Source: Macrocystis pyrifera (taxonomy: Eukaryota > Sar > Phaeophyceae > Laminariales > Laminariaceae). Taken from it: DNA of 64,000 nucleotides. The stretch's first letter is position 1. Each line of letters begins with the position of its first letter. The stretch covers positions 5,623,930-5,687,929 of the forward strand of contig JASSKH010000007.1 of the NCBI GenBank assembly GCA_031763025.1, written 5' to 3'. Below, in pieces: positions 45,475 to 57,800 of the stretch. The notes under the pieces were generated by a model that saw only the letters and a program-made list of their open reading frames with translations, was not told the DNA's origin and ran no database searches. Position numbers and translations under genes: made by a program.

Positions 45475-47977
45475 CTGGTACAGAACCCTGTTGACAGTGG
45501 ACATGTCGATGTCGCCGATGTTCGGGATGCGGCTTGTGCTGTCTGGCGATCCGTCCCCTTCCCAGACGCTCGATCTATCAACCACCGCTTTGGCATGCAT
45601 GTCTGCAAGGGGAGGAAAAGGTCGAGGAGGGCTTGCAAGGTTCGTAAGCGTGCCTTCGTAAAATTGCAACGCGATGCAATCAATACAGGGTCTCAGCAGA
45701 TTTGGAAAAATAAAAGTTGGAGATACCCCTTGCCTGTAAGACACCACACCATCGGTCTCTCCCTCTCTTCCTCTCTCCCTTTCTCCCGCCGCCATCTGCC
45801 TACTGAAATGCCAAACAATCAAAACGACGTGGCCCCGCGGCAATGTGGTTTCGACGCTTGGCCCCAGTCGACCAACTCAGACAGCGTGCGGCGCACAACC
45901 TCAGCATCACGCCCTCACATATCACATGATTGTATCCGAGACGGCGTGAACATGCGCGCAGGCTTATTGCTACGATTTACAAAGGACGGGAAGCGCTCGA
46001 AACGGGGAGCTACTACTACTACTACTACTACTGCGACTACTACTACTGTTGTTGTAGTGCTGCTGTTGTCAGCTTTCGATGCGGCGGTGTGATGACTTTA
46101 GCTACTGACGGCGTATCATACCTGTGATGGTGTCGAAGGAATCGAGCGGCGCGGTGCTCATGAAGTTAACCGCTATGTAAGCGAGGATGGTCACCGAAAC
46201 AGTGACAAAGATAGCGCTCGGTATGGCGATGGCCCAATACCTGTCGTGATACCGTCAGTGCGTAAATTTATGGGTGGAAGTTTGGACGCCAAACAGCGCT
46301 ACTATTATAGCGGTGGTAATAATTATGGAAACGTGGTCACCTCTGATACTGACTGTAGATACTAGTAGTTGGTATTACGGGGGTCCATAATTAATAGGAC
46401 CTATGGTATACATAAAAACCTATATATTCACGTATTTTTACTAACAAAATTTGGTCCCGTTAACTATGGACTCCCGTAATAGTTGTGCGGGCTGTTACGG
46501 GTGGTGCTCTGCTCTTGACAGCATCGCCAAGAAACGAGGAGCATACACATATCGCCCCCGTCAAGGTGCCGGAAAACTGACCGGCCGGCCACGCCGCTCG
46601 CACCGTTTGCGAGCCATGCGAGCCGTCGTCTTAACTCTGCGCAGTCAGAGTATTTCCTTTCTCGATCACGGGGCTTGCCACGTACTGGTCTGGAGTACAG
46701 CAGTACCTAAGGCTTGAGAAGGTGGGGATGGTGATGTTGCTTGCCAGCGCGACTTGCGGGTATTCTTTACGTGTCAGCATGTACGAAGCTCTCTCGATCC
46801 GCAGATGAATACGTACAGCAGTGAGAACAGCGGTAGTACCGGTATGCAGCAGGCATTCTGCTATCGACGCGCACGGTTTTCCTCATGGGCGGACGCAACC
46901 AAGGTGAAGACGAGTACTATTACCGCTGCTGTTGCACCAGGCACTGCGTAAAAAACAACCGCTACCCGCCTGGCCGAACGTGCCCTAGGATTGCTGGCGG
47001 CGGTGCCTAGCCTGTCCGCTGCGGAGGAATGATAAACCACGGCGGTTTCGCCGCCGCCGCTTCTGAATAAACGCTACGTAGCCTAACCTGTAACGTTTCT
47101 GAAGAAACCGTCGCAAAACGATGCATCGTTAAGCAACAGCAACCGCCGTTCAACACACTGCTGCTCGTAACTGCAGTACAAACAACACCAGCAGGTGCTA
47201 TTAATAGATACCTGGTACGAGTCTACTGCAGGAGTACGTGAGAGCGGAGATGAGGGTCCACCTCTCGGTTCATCGATGAAAAGCAACCTACAGAGTGCCG
47301 TATGCTTTTGAGACTTTCGCAACGGCCACGAAATGCGATGGTTTGTGATCCAAGTGTGTGTGACCTCTGTTTCTACTGCTTTCAATCGTACGTCCCACGT
47401 GTCACAGGAGGAGAGACTATCAACACTCTTGACACCTGACGTAGAGAGCAATGCCGGATATACCAACATGGCTCTAGGGTACGAGCACTCATTGTTACAG
47501 TACTCCGACTGCTCTCTGGATCTTTCGTCTCTTCACTCCTCATCGCCTCACTTGCTGGGGTAGTAGGTTATGCCAACGGCCTGGAGCGTGCTCTCCGGAA
47601 TGTACGCCCACACAAGGTAGAGAGCTGTCCTTGCAAGAGGGCGGCCGGCGGGGGGGGGGGCGGGGAAGAAAACCACACAATGCGGCCTTTCTTCAGTGCA
47701 ACAAGCACCGTGTCATTTAGCAATGCGTACCTACTTGACCCAGCTTGCTTGACTGCGCTTGCGATAACCTAACACTCGTCGTCGCTCCCATTACGGCTGC
47801 GACTGTGGAAAAAAATGCGGCGCAATCAAAAGAAGAGTGTTGCGTGCTTTACGCTGCTGTGTTCAGGTGTGCCTGCTGCTCACCATACGCCACAAGACTA
47901 GCAATCCAGCCAGCGAACCCGTACACCTCCACAATCTCGCCCCCTCCTTCTTTTCGGCGCCTTGGAAGAGGGTCCAT
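45475..47977 (-). CDS. PIGP: PIG-P subunit of GPI-N-acetylglucosaminyltransferase
   Basis: Four exons join in phase: 47977-47884, 47624-47552, 46240-46122 and 45602-45475, giving 138 residues before the last donor. The sequence has the PIG-P hallmarks: VEVYGFAGWIASLVAY, LYLVWAYIPESTLQAVGITY, then YPSKYWAIAIP, a second membrane helix (AIFVTVSVTILAYIAVNFMS), TAPLDSFDTITD and the C-terminal RIPNIGDIDMSTVNRVLY. PIG-P is an endoplasmic reticulum membrane subunit of the complex that adds GlcNAc to phosphatidylinositol, the first step of GPI anchor synthesis. The 3' end is unresolved. A donor follows VLYQ, and a last exon may begin near 45005 (VFNDDGGIGP) with a stop at 44697; reading through instead gives a stop at 45292. 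Length fits the short PIG-P family. It is head-to-head with the ZGRF1 gene. Confidence 0.85.
45990..46055 (+). repeat. (ACT)n microsatellite
   Basis: ACT repeats turning into GTTGTAGTGCTG in an intron of the PIG-P gene. Confidence 0.75.
46373..46481 (-). mobile_element. MITE copy 8
   Basis: A full-length reverse copy (TTACGGGGGTCCATAATTAA on the left, ATGGACTCCCGTAATA on the right) with TA at both ends, in a PIG-P intron. It is the clearest evidence for the TA target site. Confidence 0.85.
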
Positions 47978-48804
47978 AGCCACGGCTTCCTCCCGGAACT
48001 AAACAGCAGTGTTTGCTGTTGGGTCCCAAAGGATCAAGAATGTGGACGAAGGGTTTCTAACTTCTCGCGGCGGGATGTTTTGGTGGGGTCATTTTTCGTG
48101 GGTCAACGCGAGACCCAGGAGCAAAAAATGTGACCAGAACCTGCTGAATAGACAGGCAAAGACAAGCACTCGCGCTCGTTCATGGAAGATCGTACATGGA
48201 CGTGCGTATTCTCCAGCGACCCCCCGGCAAAAAAGCGGAAAAGGTCTGGTCACGTCATCTTCCTTGGTGATTTTCTTTATGTCAATTTTGCAATTTTGAA
48301 TTTTTGAGTTTTTGAATATTTCGTACAGCAAGTACTGGTACCAAGACTACTGTACGAGTACGAGTGTATGCGGTGGATGTACCCACGGGTATACTACTGC
48401 TGTAGTGCACACTGACAACTGCTGTGGATACGCCTCTGTCCAACAATCACTCTATAATGGGCAGATATTGTGCTCGCGCTTCCGTTCTATTATTGAGCGC
48501 CACGAGTAGGAACGTGTGCACGATGGTGCCGTCCGTGTTGCGAGCGCGAATCCGATGCCATTCCTGCATTCTCGATTATCGAGCTGTTTTTTATATGCAA
48601 CGGGATATCACGACCTTGACGTCCGATGCGCCTTGTTTGGCACACGCCTGTCGCGCAAGTGAACTATTATACATATGAGGCTGTTGTGGCTGAGTTAGTC
48701 TTGCGCCAAAAAGAGGGGAAGATCTGAGACGCTCTCTTCGAACACGGCCGCTGTTTGTCTCCGTTTTCGGCATGCCACGTCTGCTGTGCCTCCCTGTCGC
48801 CCAG
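47978..48804. promoter_or_regulatory. Divergent region, PIG-P / ZGRF1, with a missing first exon
   Basis: This interval must hold both promoters and the unseen first coding exon of the ZGRF1 gene, because the first visible ZGRF1 exon starts in mid-codon and has no in-frame ATG before the conserved WSDG motif. I could not place that exon. Confidence 0.45.
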
Positions 48805-51800
48805 ATGGTCGGACGGCACGCTCATTCTTCGCGAAAAGCACCTGCAGCTCCGCGACGAGACGAACGCCAACACCCTCAGCAGAGGCAAGGTCGAAGCCTC
48901 GAGGGGCACGGCCTTCGAAGGAGGCGAAGAAATCAAAGTCGGGCGGTACACAGTGCAAGTGGGAGAGGAGAGCGGGCGGGCAGCCGATGGCGTCGACCAC
49001 CAGCCTGGCAGTACAGCGCCCGAGAACGACAAGACCACCCCAACACCGGCACGGCACGAGCAGCTGCAGCCGCGGTGGCAACAGAAGCAGCAGCCCGCCG
49101 CTGCTACCGCGATCGCTCAGAAAGAAAACGATACCCCGGGTGAAGCGACGAGCGTAATAGCCAAGACGACCGACGTCAAGAATTCGGACCCAAGAAGACC
49201 TACGGTGGCCGTCGAGGCGCGTGCGCCTTACAGACCGAAGGCACCGCCGACAGAGGCCCGGTGGGCCCGCGGTAAATTCAAAGCGCCAGCAAGACTGAGC
49301 CAGAGAAACACACTACCTCCTGCTGAGAAAACTTGCGTGAGGGGCAAGGCTGAGGTTGAATCGCCAAACAACGACAACAACAGCAGCAGTACCGGCAGCA
49401 ACAACAGTACCCATGCCCTCGGCGCACTGCGGGGGTCCAAAATGAATGAGACGGCGAGCGGCTCTTCAAACCGCTCCACTGGTGGGGTCTCACGTTCTCC
49501 GGGGCAGCCAAGAGGCGTAGCAGCACCCCCACCAGGCTACTATCATCCTCGGCCGCTGCCATCGGTAGCGCTACGAACAGGGCAGCACACGCTACAACAG
49601 GGACAGCAGCAGCAGCAGCAGGAGCCGCAGAAGGACCTCCCGAGACACTCTAGTAGTGCGCCTGTACCACCAGCCGGAGACCGAAAGCCGCGTGCACCGC
49701 CGCCGCCTTCGCTGCTGCATGTCCGAAGGAGAGCATTTGTTCCGCCATCCAAAACGGGACTGCGCCCGCCGGCACCACCGCCGCCGCCGCCGCCGCCGCT
49801 GTCGTCTTTGGCGTCGCAGTCCTTCCCTCCAACACGGACCCAGTTGATTCGTGCTCGTCAAACGGGAGCATCATCATCTGGTGGGATGATGTCGGCGCCT
49901 CCCCGCACCGGGGCAAACGACGATCCCATGCCGCCCTTCAAGCTGAGGTTCGGCGGCGCGCGAAATGGGACGCGACAAGCGCTGATCCAGCAGCAGCAAC
50001 ACCAGCAGGAGGGGCAGCAACCGAATGCTGGGGAAGGACGGGTGCCCACTGGTGAAAGGCTGACGCCATCCGCTAACGAGCAGCCGCAGAGGAAAGAGCA
50101 GGGAGACCCTGAGTGTTCTTCTGAGGGAGGGGGTCGGCCAACGAGGAGGGCGTGGGTTCCCAACGGCTTCGGTGATGCAGTCTCGTACCGCAGCATGTTT
50201 GCTGCAGCTATGCAGGTGGGCCGTTGCCGACCAAACGTGCTCTATACGGTCGTTAGATGAGTTTTCGTTCTACAATAGTAGAGTTTCTCCACCTTGTCGC
50301 GTTCGCGGACCAATCCTGTCATGTCGCTGCCTGTCGATCAGCACGGAGCACACTAAGTGCACAGGTCTCTATGTAGTATGAGCAAGTCTGACCGGCTTGG
50401 GTATCAAGTAAGCGGGGTGTTTTCGTGTGTCTAAGAAAAACGCCTTCCAAGACGACCCTTTTCCTGTGGGCGCTATTTTCTTACCCTTGAGAAGAATTTT
50501 CGACGGCCTCCTTCATCCCTAGAGAGTTTACCCGCTCGATGCACGCATGCACAGCGCACACACGCACATGCACACACGTTTCACCACTCTCGAAACACGA
50601 GCGCTTTTATCCAGCGGCGATTCTCCTCTACCACGTCCTGCGTGCTGCTGTACGGATGTCAGGAAGAAGTGCAACTGATTCTCGATGAGGCTATCGTGGC
50701 CCGGTTCGAGAAGGCCGGTGCACGACTGGAAGCGTCCGGGCCCCGCGGCTGCGCGGACCGACGGAACCCCCTCTGGCGCCAGAAGCACTTCCGTAGCGAG
50801 GGCGTCCCGTACTACTCGAGCGTCTCACTGTTTCGGGCCGGTATGACGACCATGATTGGGGTTCGGAACATGGTTTTGCTCTGCAGGAGGCCCGAACAAA
50901 CGGGCTGGGGAACGGAGTGAACTGCGCTCGGGTTGACGCTGTGCGGAGCTTGTCGGATAAAGTATCGATCACGTGTCGTTCGTGCGGTTGCATAGAGCCT
51001 ATACGGTAGGTTGGACACCCGGGACTTGATGCTGCGAATGGACCGTGCAGGCACGGGGCACGGGCGCGGGGGCTTTGCCACATCTTGCTGGGCCCTTTTT
51101 CGTGGGGGCGGCAGCGATGCGTGACCGTTCGTATCGTGCGCACCGCATGCTCTGCTGAGCGCACCCGGTGACACCCTTTCCGAGCAGTCCGCGCTTGCGT
51201 TTTACTTCTCGTAGAAGAGAGTTTGAGTGAACCCCGCAGGAGATGCGCTTGGGGGGCGCCCAACAATGCCCTCTTCGACGTGCACGCCATCGCCCCTAAT
51301 CGATGGGCTCACGCTTCGTGCGTGTGGAACAAAAGGCCCAAAAATGTGCCAGGAGCTACAGCAGGGTACCACCACTCTCCGCGTAGCAGTAGCTACAATA
51401 GCTCTGTGCTTTGTGCCGGGCCACGGCAAAAACCCCCACGCTATGTAGCACGTGAATTTCACGAGAGCTGCAGAGGTAAACGCGTCCCCAAAACTAACGC
51501 GTTGCCGTTGATTGGTGAACTGCCCCTCTGCCCACGATCCTTCGCTTTACCCCATGCGCGACCCCAACACGAAGTTCACGCCGGCGCCCCTTTCTCGGCA
51601 GGTGGTGGCGGCAGCGGCGGCGGGAAGAGCAAGAGGTGGGGGAAGTCCGCGGGGAAAGGGCAGGGGTGGAAACACGGGGGCGACGGCAGCGATGGCGACG
51701 ATGGCGACGAGGACGATGGCGGCAAGCTGTACATCAAGGTGTGCATGCTCTAGAGTGCTCGTTGCCTTCGATGAGTCACGAGCTATACACACCCCCCGCC

Positions 51801-54800
51801 GCGCAGACCACCCTTTCCTGAAACATGACCTCTGCTCGGGTGCGAGGCGAGCGCGCCGCTTTGGTGGCAAGAAACCGGGCTCGTTTCTTCGATCCGTCTA
51901 TTTCTATGGTGCTGCGGGACTTATTTCGGCCTGGGGCCAGTTGGGTGCTGAGGATCACGGGTCGTACCCCCGCCCCCCTTTCCCTCCTGCGTCGCTCGTC
52001 CTTCAACACCGGTGATAACGCTTTGTGCTAGTGCACAAGGTCTTGTAGCTCCATAAACGCGCGCTACGGTAAGACGGTGCATCTATTTTCTCTGAGGCCC
52101 GTTTCTCACTAGAAGAGCTATGTACCTCAATACCAGTAACTCAATGAACGATCTCATGGCCTAGGTAATATATTGTAAAAAGAATGGTATGGCATGTGCC
52201 GTTTTGGACAGTTCCTTCGGTCGAGGTATTTCGGCTAAAAAGTGCTACATGTACTACCCCTAATACGCATGGCCGGGTCACGTCCATGATAAGCGTCTTG
52301 TGTCGATCGAATGCCAGTAATATTGCGCACCGTATCAAAATGCTGGGATGCGCTGCGCTCGTCCCTTCCACTGCTGGTCTTCCGTACCATCTGCCGTAAG
52401 AGGCGATATGTCGCGGCCGTCGCTTGTCTCCATCAGCCGTGACGACCGCGCTACCTTGCCTCGTGTCCTACGATCAGATTTTGGGCGTCTCGGATAGCAA
52501 GGAGGCCAATTCTGCCTACGGGAAGGGAGACATATGGGCGCTCAGCGAGACCGGGCGGTTTATAGATGGCGACGACGTCGTGTTTTGCAGGTGAGCAACG
52601 CCCCCCCCCCCCCCCCCCCCGCCCCGATTGCGTATGCGCGCGCTTCGGCGTGCGGAGTGATATTTTATGGCGTATTTAATCTCGTAAATTAGATCGGCCA
52701 TGCCGTGCAATTAAGCGGGTGCGGACGAATGCCAAGACAAGTCTTGGGCATCGAACGTGCCCTCGCTGCCATGAACACGTGCCAGCAGAATACCCTACTG
52801 CTGTTTGATTTTTCTTGGACTAAGGGGTGTGCTTTGTAGGGCAGTTGATGAGGCTAGATGTCACGCGCATTTGCTCAGAGGTCGGGATGGCCGTCGCTGA
52901 CGCTGACTGCGCTTGCTGTTCGTTGTTTTTTTTTCGGTGTGTTTGCCCGTGTTTTCCCTTGATGGCCCCGTCCCAGGAGTTACTGGCACGGCGTTTCTTC
53001 CCAGGGGATGCTTTACGTCGGTCCCCTTGGAGACGACTCAGAGGCCCCCAGACTGGAGGGCATGGCGGGGCGGGGCGGTGGCAGCAGCAACGCGCGCTCC
53101 GTGCACGCCATACGCTGCTTCAATGCCCAGGTGACGCATCAAGGACAGACGGCACAATATGCTACACATGTAACTGTGTGTTGTGTTAAACCTGCGATGC
53201 AGTATTGGTTTTTGTTCCAACCTCGTACGACGAAGCGTGGGATCTTGGGAAAGGAATAGCCGTCTTTTGTTGGTTGCGGGTAGGTGTGTAGAGCGTTAGT
53301 GGCGTGAACTATCGCGACCTCTTGCGGAGGATGCTTCCCGATGTGCTAGTGCCTTGTCTAGCGGACGTTTGCCGAGTTGGGGGCGCGGCGGGAGAGCGAG
53401 AGGCGTGAGAGCACTGCATGGCACACGTTGACAGGTCGCTGTTTTCCTTAGCGTCAGGCACTAGTTTATTCCTGCGGCGAAGCAAACGTACAGCGTGTCA
53501 GAGGCACACGAACGAGTTGTTGCTTTTCGACAGGCATGCGCTCGCCGCGAAATGCGCGGTCGAGCCTGTCGGGGCTTGGCCGGCATCTCACAATGGGTTT
53601 TCTTACGTCGCAGGGCCCGCGCGACACCGGCTTACGAGCGTGTGTCCGTCGTGCGTGAGGCCGCATGCAGAGCTTCAGGCAGCGCAAACAGCTTGCCGGA
53701 ATCAACCGTGTGTGCGGTGGATTCATTCATGGTGCTTGTTTTTTATTGCTAGGTGGGGATGGGGGGGGGGGGGCGATGTCGCTTTGCTGGTGTTGCGTAG
53801 GTGCGTCGCACCGTTGCATCCGTTCAGTAACCCAGCGCTAGACGTGGAGATTCTACAACCCCAAATTTAGTATATTCGATGCGTCCACAGCCGTGGGGGG
53901 AAATGGAGGGGTGAGATGCCCAGCGCCACAAACCATAATAAAGAACACGCATAACCTAAGGCACTAGTAAGAAGCGCTGCTCATAGGCTGTATCGAGGCG
54001 GCTTGACAAGCCACATATTTCTGGAGCTTGTTCCTTGCGCCAGTGCTTCAAGCGAAAGCTTGTCCATCATCGCTAGCTGCGCAGACTAACTACCGGATTG
54101 AATATTGAACGATACTCCCCCCAAAACAAACGCCCCCCACAGGCCTTCCTTCCTTCCTTCGTTCCCCAATTCCAACGCGTTTACTCCTGTAGCATTACAT
54201 CCCCACTGACGCCGTCACCGCGTCTAGTTGCCCGCCCGACCCTACCCGACTTTCCCTCGCTACGCCTACTTCATTTTATTCGAAAGACGGATTTAAGCGC
54301 ATTGGACCTCCTGCGGGCCGGGTACATCAAAGACCATGCCAACGAGGCGACCCCCCCCCTTGACGGTGCCATGTGAGTCTCGCATTGCGCTACGGTACGT
54401 GAAGGAAAGGGGCAGAGGAGGGAGGCTCTGGGGGACAGCACCGGGCGGGATGTATATCGGGTGGGAAGAACGAGGGGGACCAGGCGACGGGGCGTAGTTC
54501 ATGGGGGGGCAGGGCGGCTCGGAGCATGTACAGTAGACTGCTCTGTTTGTTACCCGTCGTGGCAACAAGCAAGTGCATTGTTCTGCGGCCTTTTTTTCAC
54601 AGGTTGTGACACGAGTTCCACCTTGAGCGCTCCTTGCGCGGTCTCCACTCTCTGCTCTTCTCCGTTCTTCTCTGTTCTGCCCTGTTCTGCTCTCTGTTGG
54701 GTTCTGTTATATTATGTTCCGTTCGTTTGTATTATGTTCTGTTCTGTTCTGGCTTGTTCTGCCACGCGTTTATGCTTTCATGTCTTGGGTCCACCTTCGG

Positions 54801-57800
54801 ACGTCCTCGTGCGCGGTCCCGACAACTTGCATTCTCCGCGGTGAGGAAGAGGGGAAACGTTTGCCCCGAGTTGCAAACTCAAGTGCAATGCGATGCTTGC
54901 CCCGCGGTCCACGCGCCGCTGGCGCTGAAGCAACTTTGAAGTTTCACCTCGAGAACGGACTCACCAGCAACACGCCCAAACGCGCCGCCTTATCCATTTT
55001 CGTCGCGCTTGAGCCGCCGTATATAGCGGCATACCCGGCGCCGATTTCACCCCCATCCCCTTTCCCCCTCCACATCACTGGCGTCGCTCACCTCCAAGCC
55101 CTCCCGCGTACCGACCCTTGACCTTGTTGACCCCCATCCCCTTTCCCCCTCCACCTCACTGGCGACGCTTACCTCCAAGCCCCCCCGCGTCCTGACCCTT
55201 GACCTTGTTGGGTCGAACCTGTCGGCTGTGCTTTCGCCTTGCCTCCCTCTGATGACGGCGATGACAACGACGAAACTCCCGAACCATCAACACCAACAAC
55301 AACGACATCAACATCAACATCAACAACAAACAACGATCGCGACAACAACAACAACAACAAAATGAACGCTCGGGACGAAACACACGCGTGTCCTCATCCA
55401 AGTCAACGCTCGGGGCTTGCTGGGATCCGTGCCTGTCCTCCCGTACCTTCTGTCCGGGGGCCTGGACGGCTGTCGCACGTCTGAGGTGCCGGAAGCTCGC
55501 GCGTCTAAGGCTGCTGAGACGACGCCGCGCCCGACATACCGGAAGGCAAGGAACAAATCCGTATTGAAAGGGGGGTGGGGGGGGGGGAGGTATAAACAAG
55601 AGTGAAACGACGAAGACACTGCTGACATTAGATGGACCTGATGTTGGTGGCTTCGTTATGGCGATGTTGGGATCAAAAGGCGGGTATTTTTCAAGTGGCA
55701 TAGCCTGTGCGATTTACGCTGTGATAACTTTTTTTTTACGGAGATCTCTTGGACGGTAGACAGGCGAAGGTAGGGTGGGTCCTAAGTACTGTGGAAGCTG
55801 TAACGGCAGTCCGGAACCTTTCAGTGATGCAGCTGACCGGCCTCTCATGGACCGCAAACGGATGGATGAATGTGTCACATTCGCCGATACCCTGGCCAAC
55901 AAAATGAACCGTCAACACTTGAAAACAAATTGTTTTTGAAAACAGAATACAAGCGACGCGTCACGCACCTCTGGAACCTAGCAATGGCGCCCATTCTAAG
56001 AAACGGTCGTGGCGTGCTCCCCGTGATCTCCCCCCTGTATGCGTTGGACAGATTGTTCCAGTCGCGTCCGGAGACAGAGGGGGCCACGACGGCAGTGTTC
56101 ACGGCAGTGGGCGCGGTGAAGCCGTCTTCGACCTCTGTCTCACTCGCGACGAGCGCGACGCCGTTGTCTCAAGGACCGTGGGAGCGTTCTCGTTGAACCA
56201 GGACCAGGGCCGCCTGCTCTGGCGGTGCGCACGCTGGTTCCGACCCGCGGAGACCGGGGCCGACGTGGCGAAGGGCGATGAAGGCGACGGCTCAACGGTA
56301 AAGCAGGGACAGGGACTGGGAGACGGAGACGCGAAAGGAAGGGAAGAAGGCGACGCAGCGCCGGTGACCCTGGTGCACGGTGTGTTCGGTGAGCTTGCGG
56401 GCACCCGCACTCGGAGCTCGCTCTCTTTCTGTGGAGTGGTTGCGACGGTCGGCGATCAGTACACAACGCCGAGTTTCCTCGGCCTTTCGGGCTAAAACCG
56501 TGGAGTATGAGCAACGAGTGGCGTCGTGTGCGTGCCGAGTAGCGGGGACTAGGCAGGTCAGCTTTGTTGAGGATACGGCATCCCTTCGAGGCGGACTTTG
56601 TATTGGTCGTAGGAACGGCTGTGGGCATCGAGCTACATTTTTTTTTTCCGCTCATGAGGTTTGGGTGTTTGGGTAGAGTTTCTCCGCAGCGCAATGAACG
56701 ACCAGTTTCCATATTTTTTTGCTTTCCGGCTTGAGTTGTCCGGCGCAATCTATGGCCCCCCTTTCCTCCCTTCCCCCTCGCCCCCCCCCCCGCTCCGGTG
56801 GGGTTAAGCTTTTGGATGCCATTATCGAATGTCCGTTAGCACACCGCGAATATATATTCATTCACTTTTTCTCCGTCTTCCCCCCCCCCCTCGCCTCGGC
56901 ATGTGCGGATAAACTGCGTAAACACCGTCATTGGCGCCGTGTGCGCGCACCCGAAATTGCCCTGTGGTTATGTCGGTGTCACCGACGGCGACCGTCGACT
57001 TCGGGGGTCGAAGGGGCGGGAAAGTCTTTGTCTCTGGTGAGCGCCCGTATTTCGGAGAGAGGAAAGAAGCTGCGTGTCTGCTCGTGCGTAGCGCCTGCCC
57101 CCTCCGTAGAAGGAGCACGCGCGCGTGCCGTGCGCTCTTTTTCCCTCTGAATTTGTTTCTCGGGGAAACGCTTGCTACCGTTGCTACCTCTAGTGTTGCT
57201 ATCGCTGCTGCTGCTACTGCTGCTATCACTTCTGCTGCTGTTGGTTGTCTCCACGTGTTTCGTTACCTTCAGCGCACCCTGCGAGCGTTGATGTTACGGA
57301 GCGCAGGATTGTGTTTTCGGCCTGCCTGGGCCCCGTCGTTTGCTTCGAGTGGGTGGGCATTTCGACAGCACGCAGAACTTCGCGAGTGTTTTTTGTGCGA
57401 TACGGGGTTTCCACGCGCGTAGTGCGGCGCGACGTAACCGCGTTGCGGTAGGGACTAGGAGTTGATTACAGCTTCATGCGCCCACATCCGTTATGTTTGA
57501 ACCGGTTTTTTTTTTTTTTTTTTTTTTTTTTGCTCGCCCACTCTACACGGTCGATGAAGCCGTTAGGCCCCGCGGGCCGTGGAGCCGTTAACTCGCGAGG
57601 AACTCCTCCGTTGGCGCAGAAAGCCTGCAGCGGGACTGTGCAAACACCGTGCGCCCCGTGCAGGCTCCTCCGACGTTTCGTGCATGGTTTTCGTACTGTT
57701 GTGTGGTATGAGCACGCGAATCGGTCGTGGGAGAAAGGCCGTCGGGACGAGTGTTTCCTCTGCTGGAGGGCCAAGGCCCGTCGAGTAGCCGAGAACTCGA

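Noticed and set aside
46754-46990. Extra PIG-P exon with a hydrophobic helix (VPGATAAVIVLVFTLV on minus)
   Set aside because: The exons at 47624-47552 and 46240-46122 already join in phase to give an uninterrupted PIG-P motif (YYPSK-YWAIAIP), leaving no room for another exon.
49228-49916. Minus-strand frames opposite the long ZGRF1 exon
   Set aside because: They are complements of Gln/Pro-rich CAG and CCG codons of the plus-strand exon and have no support of their own.
57200-57440. Possible ZGRF1 exon (Ala-rich, then VGCLHVFRYLQRT on plus)
   Set aside because: Exons 57014-57036 and 58100-58236 join in phase to match the helicase pattern directly; including this segment would break motif spacing.
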